From contig CM022676.1 of the NCBI GenBank assembly GCA_012295275.1, forward strand, positions 11,895,660-11,945,659: DNA of 50,000 bases. Reading direction: 5' to 3'. Within the stretch, counting starts at the first letter, position 1; each line of letters starts with the position of its first letter. Below the pieces are notes generated by a model. It was not told the origin of the DNA, did no database searches, and saw only the letters and a list, made by a program, of their open reading frames with translations. The position numbers were made by a program, and so were the translations under genes. Below, piece by piece: positions 41,376 through 50,000 of this stretch. Source of the DNA: Chrysomallon squamiferum (taxonomy: Eukaryota > Mollusca > Gastropoda > Neomphalida > Peltospiridae).

Positions 41376-41475
41376 CTGGAAAACAAAGAGTAGCAACAAC
41401 TTCAACAACTACCACAACCATCATCATCGTGTACACTGGAAAACAAAGAGTAGCAACAACTTCAACAACACCCAC
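41376..41475 (-). repeat. 60-bp tandem duplication of the gene G acceptor
   Basis: The block gtgtacactggaaaacaaag plus about 40 bp occurs at 41370 and again at 41430. It duplicates the polypyrimidine tract, the CCAG acceptor and the first ~20 bases of the exon. The period is divisible by three, and the interval is open in the coding frame. Confidence 0.85.
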
Positions 41476-41616
41476 AACCATCAAAATAAGAAGAAAGACA
41501 ACAGCAGCAACAACAACCACAACAACAACAACAACAACAACAACAATAATAATAATAATGGTTACTTTTATGTTTTTCAATTATCATTGTGCGATGTACG
41601 ATTAACATCTGAGAAC

Positions 41617-42045
41617 TTACTGACAGCTGAATCACTGACAGTCAATTTACTGAGATTTCACTTACTGACAGCTGAATCACTGACAGTCAATTTACAGAGA
41701 TTTCACTTACTGACAGTCAGTTTACTGAGATTTCACTTACTGACAGTCAATTTACAGAAATTTCACTTACTGACAGTTGATTCACTGACAGTCAAATACT
41801 GAGATTTCACTTACTGACAGTCAGTTTACTGAGATTTCACTTACTGACAGTCAGTTTACTGAGATTTCAGTTACTGACAGTTGATTCACTGAGAGTCAAT
41901 TTACAGAGATTTCACTTACTGACAGTCAGTTTACTGAGATTTCAGTTACTGACAGTTGATTCACTGACAGTCAATTTACAGAGATTTCACTTACTGACAG
42001 TCAGTTTACTGAGATTTCAGTTACTGACAGTTGATTTCAAAGCTT
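41617..42045. repeat. ~30-bp minisatellite (gagatttcacttactgacag)
   Basis: About 14 imperfect copies alternating 'gtcagttta' and 'gtcaattta'. On the minus strand each copy reads TGTCAGTAAGTGAAATC or TGTCAGTAACTGAAATC, so many contain a consensus-like 5' splice donor (CAGTAAGTG contains GTAAGT). Confidence 0.9.
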
Positions 42046-42104
42046 TGTATAATTTACTGAAAACACCACAGACAAAGACTGTTATGATTACTATTACAGT
42101 TACG

Positions 42105-42260
42105 TGTTTTTATCTTACAAGTAATGTGAAGTTTACGTTACAAGTGATGTGAAGTTTACGTTACAAGGGCTGTGAATTTTACGTTACAAGTAATGTGAAG
42201 TTTACGTTACAAGTAATTTGAATTTTACGTTACAAGTAATGTGAATTTTACGTCACTAAA
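42105..42260. repeat. 23-bp tandem repeat (acaagtaatgtgaagtttacgtt)
   Basis: About six copies with point variants. Not coding. Confidence 0.9.
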
Positions 42261-42303
42261 TGATGGAAATTTGTATTAAAAATAATGTGACCTTTCGACT
42301 TAC

Positions 42304-42446
42304 CATTTAACTCACGAAGGATTGGATTATAGTCAGCAGAGACGTGACGTGCAGTTTTACCAGTGCTGTTGTTTGTATCAGCACCAGTCAGTCGAGTTTG
42401 TAGATACAAGAAACACACAGCTCTCAACACAGAGCACTTGAAGTAC
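42304..42446 (-). pseudogene. Ankyrin-repeat-like exon or relic
   Basis: On the minus strand an acceptor (ATATTTACAG) and a strong donor (AATG|GTAAGT) bound 143 nt with an open frame. It contains LQTRLTGADTNN and STGKTARHVSADYNPILREL, the pattern of an ankyrin unit (GAD-N...GKTA-H...). It ends in phase 1, compatible with the gene G Ig exon 0.9 kb downstream. No further ankyrin exons join cleanly, so a decayed gene fragment is the likeliest reading; a real exon of an unknown gene is possible. Confidence 0.4.
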
Positions 42447-42461
42447 CTGTAAATATATAAT

Positions 42462-42468
42462 AATAATA

Positions 42469-42533
<65 letters not shown>

Positions 42534-42605
42534 CATAATAATAATAATGTTGATGATGATAATAATAATGATGTAGAAGATAATAATAATAACAATAACA
42601 GTGAT
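42462..42605. repeat. (AAT)n array
   Basis: (AAT)n with GAT interruptions between the two ankyrin-like fragments. Confidence 0.9.
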
Positions 42606-42749
42606 AACTATGTGAACTGACTCAGATAAGTAAATTTCCATTACGCACATTTTGCTGTAAAATTGTCGTCTCACTAAACGAAGTGGTGTTTTGTAGCTGC
42701 AGTCAGTGACATTTATACCCACTTTGTCAATAATGTATTCACAAAAACA
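42606..42749 (-). pseudogene. Second ankyrin-like fragment
   Basis: The minus-strand frame reads EYIIDKVGINVTDCSYKTPL followed by RLVRRQFYSKMCVMEIYLSE, matching an ankyrin unit (G-N-TD..-KTPL-L). It is cut by the (AAT)n array on one side and has a stop upstream. With the fragment at 42.3-42.45 kb it suggests remnants of one ankyrin-repeat gene. Confidence 0.4.
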
Positions 42750-42769
42750 TGTTTATCTCTGTTTATTTA

Positions 42770-43370
42770 CTTTTTTTGTATCTATTTACTTGTCTGTTTA
42801 TTTTTTTATAATTTTTTTTTATTATTTTTATTTTTTGGCTTGTTTCTCTATTTATTTATTTATTTGTTTATTTATTTATTTACCTATTTGTTTTTTGTTT
42901 GTTTATTTGGTTCTTTGTTTGTTTTGTTTATATTTGATTTATTTTTTTTATTTTTTATTTGGTTCTTAGTGTTGTTTATATTTTATTTATTTTTTGTTAT
43001 TTCGTTTATTTGTTTGTTTATTTTTATTAACCTTCCAGTAAAAACACTCTTAAGCAAACAAACAGACAAATAAATAAATAAATGAATAGTGATTATCATC
43101 ACGATCATTCGGTTTTCACTATTATAATCACAGTAATCATTAAAATCTTCATTACAACATAATCATAATGATCAGCAACGTCTTCGTACTGTCGTTGCTG
43201 TTGTTGACGATGCTGTTTTCTCCACACCCGACAGAACGTACCACGTGACCAGAAGAGGAAGTCACGATGAAGACAACCTTTTCACTAAACTCTTCTGCTT
43301 TTACTTATCACAGCTACACCAAAATTGTTATTTCGTTTGTTTGTTTTGTTTATTTTGCTAATTTCTATTT

Positions 43371-43401
<31 letters not shown>

Positions 43402-44633
43402 TTTTTTTTTTTTTTTTTTTTTTTTCACAATGAAATGAGACGTGTAATGTCGAGTTCGTTTGGAGAAGCAGTATGTTCCCACGTGTGTTGCGTGCTCGAA
43501 CGTGCACCCAGGAATGAAGGTCATGTGACTGAACACGACAGACGGCTAACAGTGGATACATTTAGACAAACTCAAACGAAACATATCACCGTCATTTAGA
43601 AGCCAGATGGATCTGAAATAATAAAAACATTTTACTTCACCAAGTGTTTTACGTTTCACATTAAATTATGTAAATTGTAGCTGGTACGTCACTCACCGTT
43701 GAGCAAGCTGTTGGATATAAAATTAGCAACATCGACATAAAACGTGGTCGGCGACGTTTTTTTAATATTTTACTGCTGCTGAATGCGATACATTTGTACG
43801 ACGTCATAAGCGACCGTATAAAAAAATAACAAAAACAAATAGCAACATAGTGTTTTTTATTTACTATTATTTTTCTATATGAATACGTGCGTTTAAAACT
43901 TGGTTATGTAACAGAACTGAAACATACAGTGGAACCAGTTTAAACTGAATAAACTTTTCAGTAATAGCTAACTCTTAATAATACTGATATTAATACAGTA
44001 AGTTGTAATGGTAGAAATATTAGCGTTAGTACTAGCGGCAGTAGTAGTAGCAGTTGTTGTAATAGGTGCAGTACTAGTAGAAGTAGTGGTAATAGTTGTA
44101 ATAGTGATAGTAGTAGTAGAAGTACTAATAATAGTTGTAGTAGTGGTAGTACTTGTAAATACAAGTATTGTAACAGTAGTAGTACTGGTACAAATACTAA
44201 TATTAGTTTTACTAATGACAGAAACAGCTGATACACTAAGTGTCTGAGGTAGTATCTGTAGTAAACAGAGAATCAGTTGAAGTAGCTGTACAAGTAATAG
44301 TAGCAGGATTAGTAGTATTAGTAATATTGATGTCAACATCATTAGTGGAAAGGTGTTTATAAATGTTTATTCATATATATATATTTACAGACAGATGTAA
44401 GAAAAAGTCAATGGAAAGACAGACAGACAAGTATGTAGATAAATAAATATAGAAATGGATGGACAGATATCTAGACAGACAGAAAAACAGCTGTATAGAG
44501 AGATGAACGGAAGGACAAACAGATATACAGATACATAGAGAGATAAACAGAGACAGATAGATACAGATATATAGGAAGGTAGATATGTAGATAGAGAGAG
44601 ACAGACAGACAGAGAGAGATAGATAGCAGGATA
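42770..44633. other. Intergenic, repeat-rich
   Basis: TTTA-rich DNA at 42775-43080 and 43370-43425, (GTA)-type repeats at 44000-44340, and GATA/GACA repeats at 44400-44630. At 43694-43735 (minus) an ATG frame MSMLLILYPTACST ends exactly in the donor GTGAGT; it resembles the signal exons but ends in phase 0, unlike all others here. No other gene seen. Confidence 0.45.
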
Positions 44634-44763
44634 GGTTTGTTTTCCAGTGGATAATACTCACCATCTCCCTGCAGGAAACTGACGTAAAGTTAATCAAACT
44701 GATGATAGTCTCCGACTTTCCTGTAGAAACTCACAACAGGAAACATCATCTTATCTTTCGGTA
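44634..44763 (-). pseudogene. Fragment of a second-domain Ig exon
   Basis: The minus strand reads VPKDKMMFPVVSFYRKVGDY, then a TAA, then LYVSFLQGDGEYYPLENK, in one frame. It matches the second domains of genes C and E, but the GEC cysteine has become Tyr and a stop interrupts it. It is cut off on both sides by microsatellites, (CA)/(TA) at one end and GATA/GACA at the other. Confidence 0.8.
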
Positions 44764-44784
44764 CACACACACAACCACACACAC

Positions 44785-46430
44785 ACTTATATATATATAT
44801 ATATATATATATATGTAATAAGTCAGTCTGTGTAATATCCTGTTTTATTTAATAAAGAATGTAAAATGTCAGTATGTGTAATATCATGTTTTATTTAACA
44901 CAGTATGTAATATGTGAGTATGTGTAATATCATGTTTTATTTAACATAGTAAGTAAAATGTCAGCATGTGTAATATCATGTTTTATTTAACACAGTATGT
45001 AAAATGTCAGTCTCTGTAATATCATGTTTTATTTAACACAGTATGTAATATGTGAGTATGTGTAATATCATGTTTTATTTAACATAGTATGTAAAATGTC
45101 AGTATGTGTAATACCATGTTTTATTTAACACAGTATGTAAAATGTCAGTCTGTGTAATATCATGTTTTATTTAATACAGTATGTATAATATGTTTTATTT
45201 AACACAGTATGTAATATGTGGGTATGTGTAATATCATGTTTTATTTAACATAGTATGTAAAATGTCAGCATGTGTAATATCATGTTTTATTTAACACAGT
45301 ATGTAATATGTCAGTATGTGTAATATCATTTTTTATTTAACACAGTATGTAATATGTCAGTATGTGTAATATCATGTTTTATTTAATACTCTATGTAATA
45401 TGTCAGTATGTGTAATATCATGTTTTATTTAATACAGTATGTGTAATATCATGTTTTATTCAATACAGTATGAGTAATATCATGTTTTATTTAATACAGT
45501 ATGTGTAATATCATGTTTTATTTAATACAGTATGTGTAATATCATGTTTTATTCAATACAGTATGTGTAATATCATGTTTTATTTAATACAGTATGTAAA
45601 ATGTCAGTATGTGTAATATCATGTTTTATTTAACACAGTATGTAATATGTGAGTATGTGTAATATCATGTTTTATTTAACATAGTAAGTAAAATGTCAGC
45701 ATGTGTAATATCATGTTTTATTTAACACAGTATGTAAAATGTCAGTCTCTGTAATATCATGTTTTATTTAACACAGTATGTAATATGTGAGTATGTGTAA
45801 TATCATGTTTTATTTAACATAGTATGTAAAATGTCAGTATGTGTAATACCATGTTTTATTTAACACAGTATGTAAAATGTCAGTCTGTGTAATATCATGT
45901 TTTATTTAATACAGTATGTATAATATGTTTTATTTAACACAGTATGTAATATGTGGGTATGTGTAATATCATGTTTTATTTAACATAGTATGTAAAATGT
46001 CAGCATGTGTAATATCATGTTTTATTTAACACAGTATGTAATATGTCAGTATGTGTAATATCATTTTTTATTTAACACAGTATGTAATATGTCAGTATGT
46101 GTAATATCATGTTTTATTTAATACTCTATGTAATATGTCAGTATGTGTAATATCATGTTTTATTTAATACAGTATGTGTAATATCATGTTTTATTTAATA
46201 CAGTATGTGTAATATCATGTTTTATTTAATACAGTATGTGTAATATCATGTTTTATTCAATACAGTATGAGTAATATCATGTTTTATTTAATACAGTATG
46301 TGTAATATCATGTTTTATTTAATACAGTATGTGTAATATCATGTTTTATTCAATACAGTATGTGTAATATCATGTTTTATTTAATACAGTATGTAAAATG
46401 TCAGTATGTGTAATATCATGTTTTATATAT
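44785..46430. repeat. Satellite-like array (gtgtaatatcatgttttatt)
   Basis: After (TA)n at 44785-44815, tandem units of 'gtatgtgtaatatcatgttttatttaacaca' type, 30-45 bp, fill 1.6 kb. A ~735-bp block is itself duplicated: the diagnostic 'catagtaagtaaaatg' occurs at 44945 and 45680, with the same order of variant units after each. No coding potential. Confidence 0.95.
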
Positions 46431-46439
46431 AGATAACTT

Positions 46440-46670
46440 TTTAAAAAATTGTATAAAATTGCACGATTACGCTACAAAACAGTTTGACTGATTGGTCCTA
46501 CTAACCGTTCTGTTGTCGGACAGAAATATTTGATTACAGAGGTAGATTTTCTCAGTCTCACTGTACACATTTCACTCTCTACCACACTTTTTACTATTCA
46601 TTGTCTGCTATTTATTCTTTACTGACTTTTAAGTGTCTACTGAATGTTTATTCTCTGTTTTTTCTTTCTA
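46440..46670. other. Unique spacer, no gene seen
   Basis: AT-rich DNA between the satellite and the next minisatellite. Confidence 0.5.
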
Positions 46671-46890
46671 GTGACAGTTAACTGTCTCCCTACTTTTTAT
46701 TGTCTACTGACTCTTTATTGTCTACTGATTCTTTATTGTCTACTGACTGTTTATTGTTTACTGATTCTTTATTGTCTACTGACTGTTTATTGTTTACTGA
46801 TTCTTTATTGTCTACTGACTGTTTATTGTCTACTGACTCTTTATTGTCTACTAACTCTTTATTATCTCCCTACTCTTTATCGTATCAAAT
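46671..46890. repeat. ~18-bp minisatellite (tttattgtctactgactc)
   Basis: About ten copies related in sequence to the array upstream of gene B. Confidence 0.9.
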
Positions 46891-47044
46891 TTCTCACTTT
46901 TCTATTATCATTTTAATTTTTTCTTAAATATTTTTCTTCATTTTTTATTATAGTTATTTAATTTAATTTAATATTATTTTATTATATTTTATTTGTTTAT
47001 TTATTATTCATCAGACATATATTAGATAATGTGTAGATATTAGT

Positions 47045-47540
47045 GAGCAGAAGGGAAGAAAAAGTGAGTAAACTGAGCAGATAGTGAATAGACAATACAA
47101 TGTGAACAGTCCGTTTACAGACAGTAGACAGTGGAAAGTGAAAAGTGAGTAGATAGTTGAAAGTGAAAAGTGAAGTAGACAGTGGAAAGTGAAGAGTGAG
47201 TAGACAGTGGAAAGTGAAAAGTGAGTAGACAGTAGAAAGAGAAAAGTGAGTAGACAGTGGAAAGTGAAGAGTGAGTAGACAGTGGAAAGTGAAAAGTGAG
47301 TAGATAGTAGAAAGTGAAAAGTGAGTAGACAGTGGAAAATGAAGAGTGAGTAGACAGTGGAAAGTGAAAAGTGAGTAGACAGTGGAAACTGAACAGTGAG
47401 TAGACAGTGGAAAGTGAAAAGTGAGCATATAATAGAAAGTGAAAAGTGAGTAGACAGTTTAAAGTGAACAGTGAGTAGATAGTTTAAAGTGAACAGTGAG
47501 TAGATAATAGAAAGTGAATACTGAATAGCTAGTAGAAAGT
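47045..47540. repeat. ~25-bp minisatellite (gtagacagtggaaagtgaaaagtga)
   Basis: About 20 copies. Related to the 18.8-19.9 kb array, and in inverted orientation to the array at 46.7-46.9 kb. The long minus frames are repeat translations. Confidence 0.9.
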
Positions 47541-47945
47541 AGATATATACATAAATACACACACACACATACATACACACGTACATACACACACACACAT
47601 ACGCACACACACATACATAGGTGGATAGACAGATCCAGACAGTCAGTCTATTTTAATATATTTATATACGCATTTGCACAAAGACACATATACAAGCACT
47701 GTCACATGTACATATATATAAATACACACACGCAGACATACATACACGCACACGCATACGAACACAAACTGACAAAACACATTGAATTTTTTTCACACGT
47801 AATTCTTTATCTAAGGCAAAGTCGTCAAAGACTGGCGAGAATTCTTTGGTTCGTTCCTGACTGGATCTTAAGTTCTGAAATCTCAGCTGTTTATTTGTGA
47901 CGAAGTTTATTTACAAATTTAGAACGTTTGAAAGTCAGACCCGTT
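47541..47945. other. CA/CATA-rich spacer, no gene seen
   Basis: CACA and CATA tracts (47550-47620, 47720-47770), then unique DNA. Confidence 0.5.
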
Positions 47946-47949
47946 ACAG

Positions 47950-48390
47950 TACTGTTACACTTTACTTATACCTCATCTGTCCAACCTCAACACACTGTTA
48001 CACTTTACTTATACCTCATCTGTCCAACCTCAATACACTGTTACACTTTACTTATACCTCATCTGTCCAACCTCAACACACTGCTACACTTTACTTATAC
48101 CTCATCTGTCCAACCTCAATACACTGTTACACTTTACTTATACCTCATCTGTCCAACCTCAACACACTGTTACACTTTACTTATACCTCATCTGTCCAAC
48201 CTCAACACACTGTTACACTTTATTTATACCTCATCTGTACAACCTCAACACACTGTTACACTTTACTTATACCTCATCTGTCCAACGTCAACACACTGTT
48301 ACACTTTACTTATACCTCATCTGTCCAACAACAATACACTGTTACACTTCACTCTTACCTCATCTGTCCAACCACAACACTGTTACACTC
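47950..48390. repeat. 43-bp minisatellite (cactttacttatacctcatc...)
   Basis: Ten contiguous, nearly identical copies with no spacers, 0.2 kb downstream of gene F. The 170- and 215-codon frames across it are artefacts. Confidence 0.95.
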
Positions 48391-48575
48391 TACTGTGCTC
48401 TTGTTATAAGGCTAATTTGTCTTCATCTGTTTATTCGTGGTGGTGGTGGTGGTGTTTGCTATTGTTATTGTTATTTGTTGTTGTTGTTGTTGTTATTGTT
48501 GCTGCTATAGTATATTCGTTGTTTCACATTACAAGCTTAGCTGACAAAACATATTTCTCTTTGATAGCAAACTAG

Positions 48576-48581
48576 TTTATT
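48576..48581 (-). terminator. Poly(A) signal for gene F
   Basis: Minus-strand AATAAA only 5 nt beyond the stop codon, so the 3' UTR must be very short or another signal is used. Confidence 0.5.
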
Positions 48582-48586
48582 TCCTT

Positions 48587-48936
48587 CTAAACTGTTATGG
48601 GGTTGGGAAACAGCATCTTATCACGGTTTAGATCACAATACCACTTTCTTCCTGTTTCTAAAGTTATGTTTAGGATCGTCATCGTATATGTTTTGATGTA
48701 TGATGTTGTCTGGAGCGTACCCTGCCCACAAGCCGCTTTATATTTCGGATCTAGCAGATATAAAATGTAGCAAGTTGTCAGGCTTTGAAAAAGACTAACC
48801 CAGGGCCCCAAATGTGCAGTGTCTGATCTGAAAAATCCTACAATGTCCACTAGATTTACTGCTCCTTTCACAGTGCACGTCAGTGTCACCGAATCCCTCG
48901 TATATTCGGGTGCTTTACTGATTGCTACAAATCTGT
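48587..48936 (-). CDS. Gene F exon 2: single secreted Ig-like domain
   Basis: Minus strand. Acceptor ACTACTACAG|AC in phase 1 (the next AG, 4 nt on, would break the frame); stop TAG at 48587. Cysteines C39 (TLTC), C74 (TTCY), C88 (ACGQGT) and C119 (KWYC). TVKGAVNLVDIVGFFRSDTA is shared with the relics at 16.0 and 17.7 kb. It ends FPNPITV without an anchor. With the signal exon at 49591-49645 the product is 134 aa. Confidence 0.86.
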
Positions 48937-48949
48937 CTGTAGTAGTAGT

Positions 48950-49265
48950 AGTAGTAATAAAAATAAAAAGAAGAAGAAGAAGAAGAAGAAGAAGAAGAAG
49001 AAGAAGAAGAAGAAGAAGAAGAAGAAGAAGAAGAAGAAGAAGAAGCTGAAGGAGGAGAAAATGAAGAAGAAGAAGAAGAACAAGAACAATAATAACAATA
49101 ACAGTAACTGTAACAATAATATTAATAACAGCAACAATAACAATATAGTTGTAATAAAAATATAATAATGATAACAATAATAACAACAACAGCAAGAATA
49201 ACAATTGCTGTAACAATAACAATAACAGTAACAATGATATTAACAACAACAACAACAACAATAAT
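48950..49265. repeat. (GAA)n and AAC/AAT array in gene F intron
   Basis: (GAA)n spans 48967-49080 with few interruptions, then AAC/AAT repeats to 49265. On the transcribed minus strand this is a (TTC)n tract just upstream of the exon 2 acceptor. Confidence 0.9.
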
Positions 49266-49590
49266 ATGTGCATATCTATCTATATCTATATCTGTCTATC
49301 TACTTACTCATCTACCTATTTATATATGTATTTATCTATCTATCGATCAGTCTGTCTAATCATACATCTATCTGTCTAATTGTCTATTTTCAACACATAG
49401 TTAATAGATATAAAATGTTTGTATGAAAACAGCAATATTAAGACGAGTATACTATTACCATTACCATTAAGACGGACATGTTATAACTATTAGTATTAAG
49501 CGGAGGGGAGTGACGTTGTTGCTGTTGTTGTTTGTTTGCTTTTAATACAACGTCTGCACTGAAGAAGATTCAAAATACACTTGCACTTAC

Positions 49591-49645
49591 ATGTTCCTAC
49601 AGTACTTAACAACAACACCAATATTACCAAGACCAGGCATTTCAT
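49591..49645 (-). CDS. Gene F exon 1: signal peptide
   Basis: Minus strand, 55 nt: ATG directly after TTATTTGTTTCTAG, with CTAAC 23 nt upstream as a plausible branch point; donor ACAT|GTAAGT, phase 1. It encodes MKCLVLVILVLLLSTVGT, a classic signal, with Tyr19 completed by exon 2. Confidence 0.83.
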
Positions 49646-50000
49646 CTAGAAACAAATAATCAGGTTAGTAAATAAATACATTAAAAAGAAACTTAATATG
49701 AATATTTGGAGCAGCAACAGTAGCAGTAGTAGAAACAGTAGAATTAGTAGTAGTACAAAACAGTAGAATTAGTAGTAGTACAAAACAGTAGTGATGTTAG
49801 TAGTACAAAACAGTAGTGGTGTTATTAGTATAAGTAGTGGTGTGAAATTTAACACAAAGGTGTGACACTAGTAAAAAATACAACTTGTTACCGTGCACGT
49901 CTGTTTTCTAGTTTTGTTGTTGATAGAATTGTGTGAACTGTTCCTGTCTTCTACACAGATATAACTGAATCACGATGTGTCATATTATACATTCAGCTTA
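49646..50000. other. Upstream of gene F, no gene seen
   Basis: Contains a 'gtagaattagtagtagtacaaaaca' repeat in three or four copies at 49735-49830. A first noncoding exon or promoter for gene F would lie here or beyond the window. Confidence 0.5.

Noticed and set aside
43694-43735. Signal exon for gene G (MSMLLILYPTACST before GTGAGT)
   Set aside because: Hydrophobic and ends at a good donor, but in phase 0 while the gene G Ig exon needs phase 1.
47950-48390. CRISPR-like regular array
   Set aside because: Units are contiguous with no unique spacers, in a genome with spliced genes; an ordinary minisatellite.
47897-48575. 170- and 215-codon plus frames
   Set aside because: They follow the 43-bp minisatellite through two frames at once; an artefact of the repeat.

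Overview
The window is eukaryotic, AT-rich and crowded with simple repeats. Its genes are split by GT-AG introns, nearly all in phase 1. A GCNT-type glycosyltransferase and a cluster of small secreted Ig-like proteins suggest an invertebrate, most plausibly a mollusc or other lophotrochozoan. That placement is inference; no marker sequence fixes the species.

Layout. 0-6.4 kb is mostly microsatellite, with a CpG-rich promoter/leader-like segment (0.78-1.05 kb), one orphan C-terminal exon on the minus strand (3.1 kb) and one possible small exon (5.5 kb). 6.4-14.4 kb holds a complete three-exon beta-1,6-N-acetylglucosaminyltransferase gene (488 aa, plus strand). 16-49.7 kb is a cluster of genes for one- or two-domain secreted Ig-like proteins. 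Complete models are B (21.7-22.4 kb, +, 144 aa), C (28.7-26.2 kb, -, 264 aa), D (34.0-31.55 kb, -, 268 aa), E (37.7-39.3 kb, +, 263 aa) and F (49.6-48.6 kb, -, 134 aa). Gene G (41.4-41.0 kb, -) is represented by its terminal Ig exon only. Truncated relatives lie at 16.0, 17.7, 18.1 and 44.6 kb. Ankyrin-like debris lies at 42.3-42.75 kb, and an inverted-repeat transposon sits inside gene D.

The complete Ig genes share one plan: a 55-58 nt exon that starts exactly at the ATG right after a splice-acceptor AG, encodes only the signal peptide and ends in phase 1, followed by one exon per Ig domain. Each domain has four cysteines, usually with CGxGT at the third and W-x-C at the fourth. C and D are a tandem duplication about 5.3 kb apart. 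D and E are a head-to-head inverted duplication.

The most unusual signal concerns splicing. In three unrelated introns (GCNT intron 1, gene C intron 2 and the intron before the gene G exon), tandem repeats have copied the 3' splice site together with the first bases of the downstream exon. The result is long ladders of decoy acceptors. This is visible directly in the sequence; whether the decoys are used is unknown.
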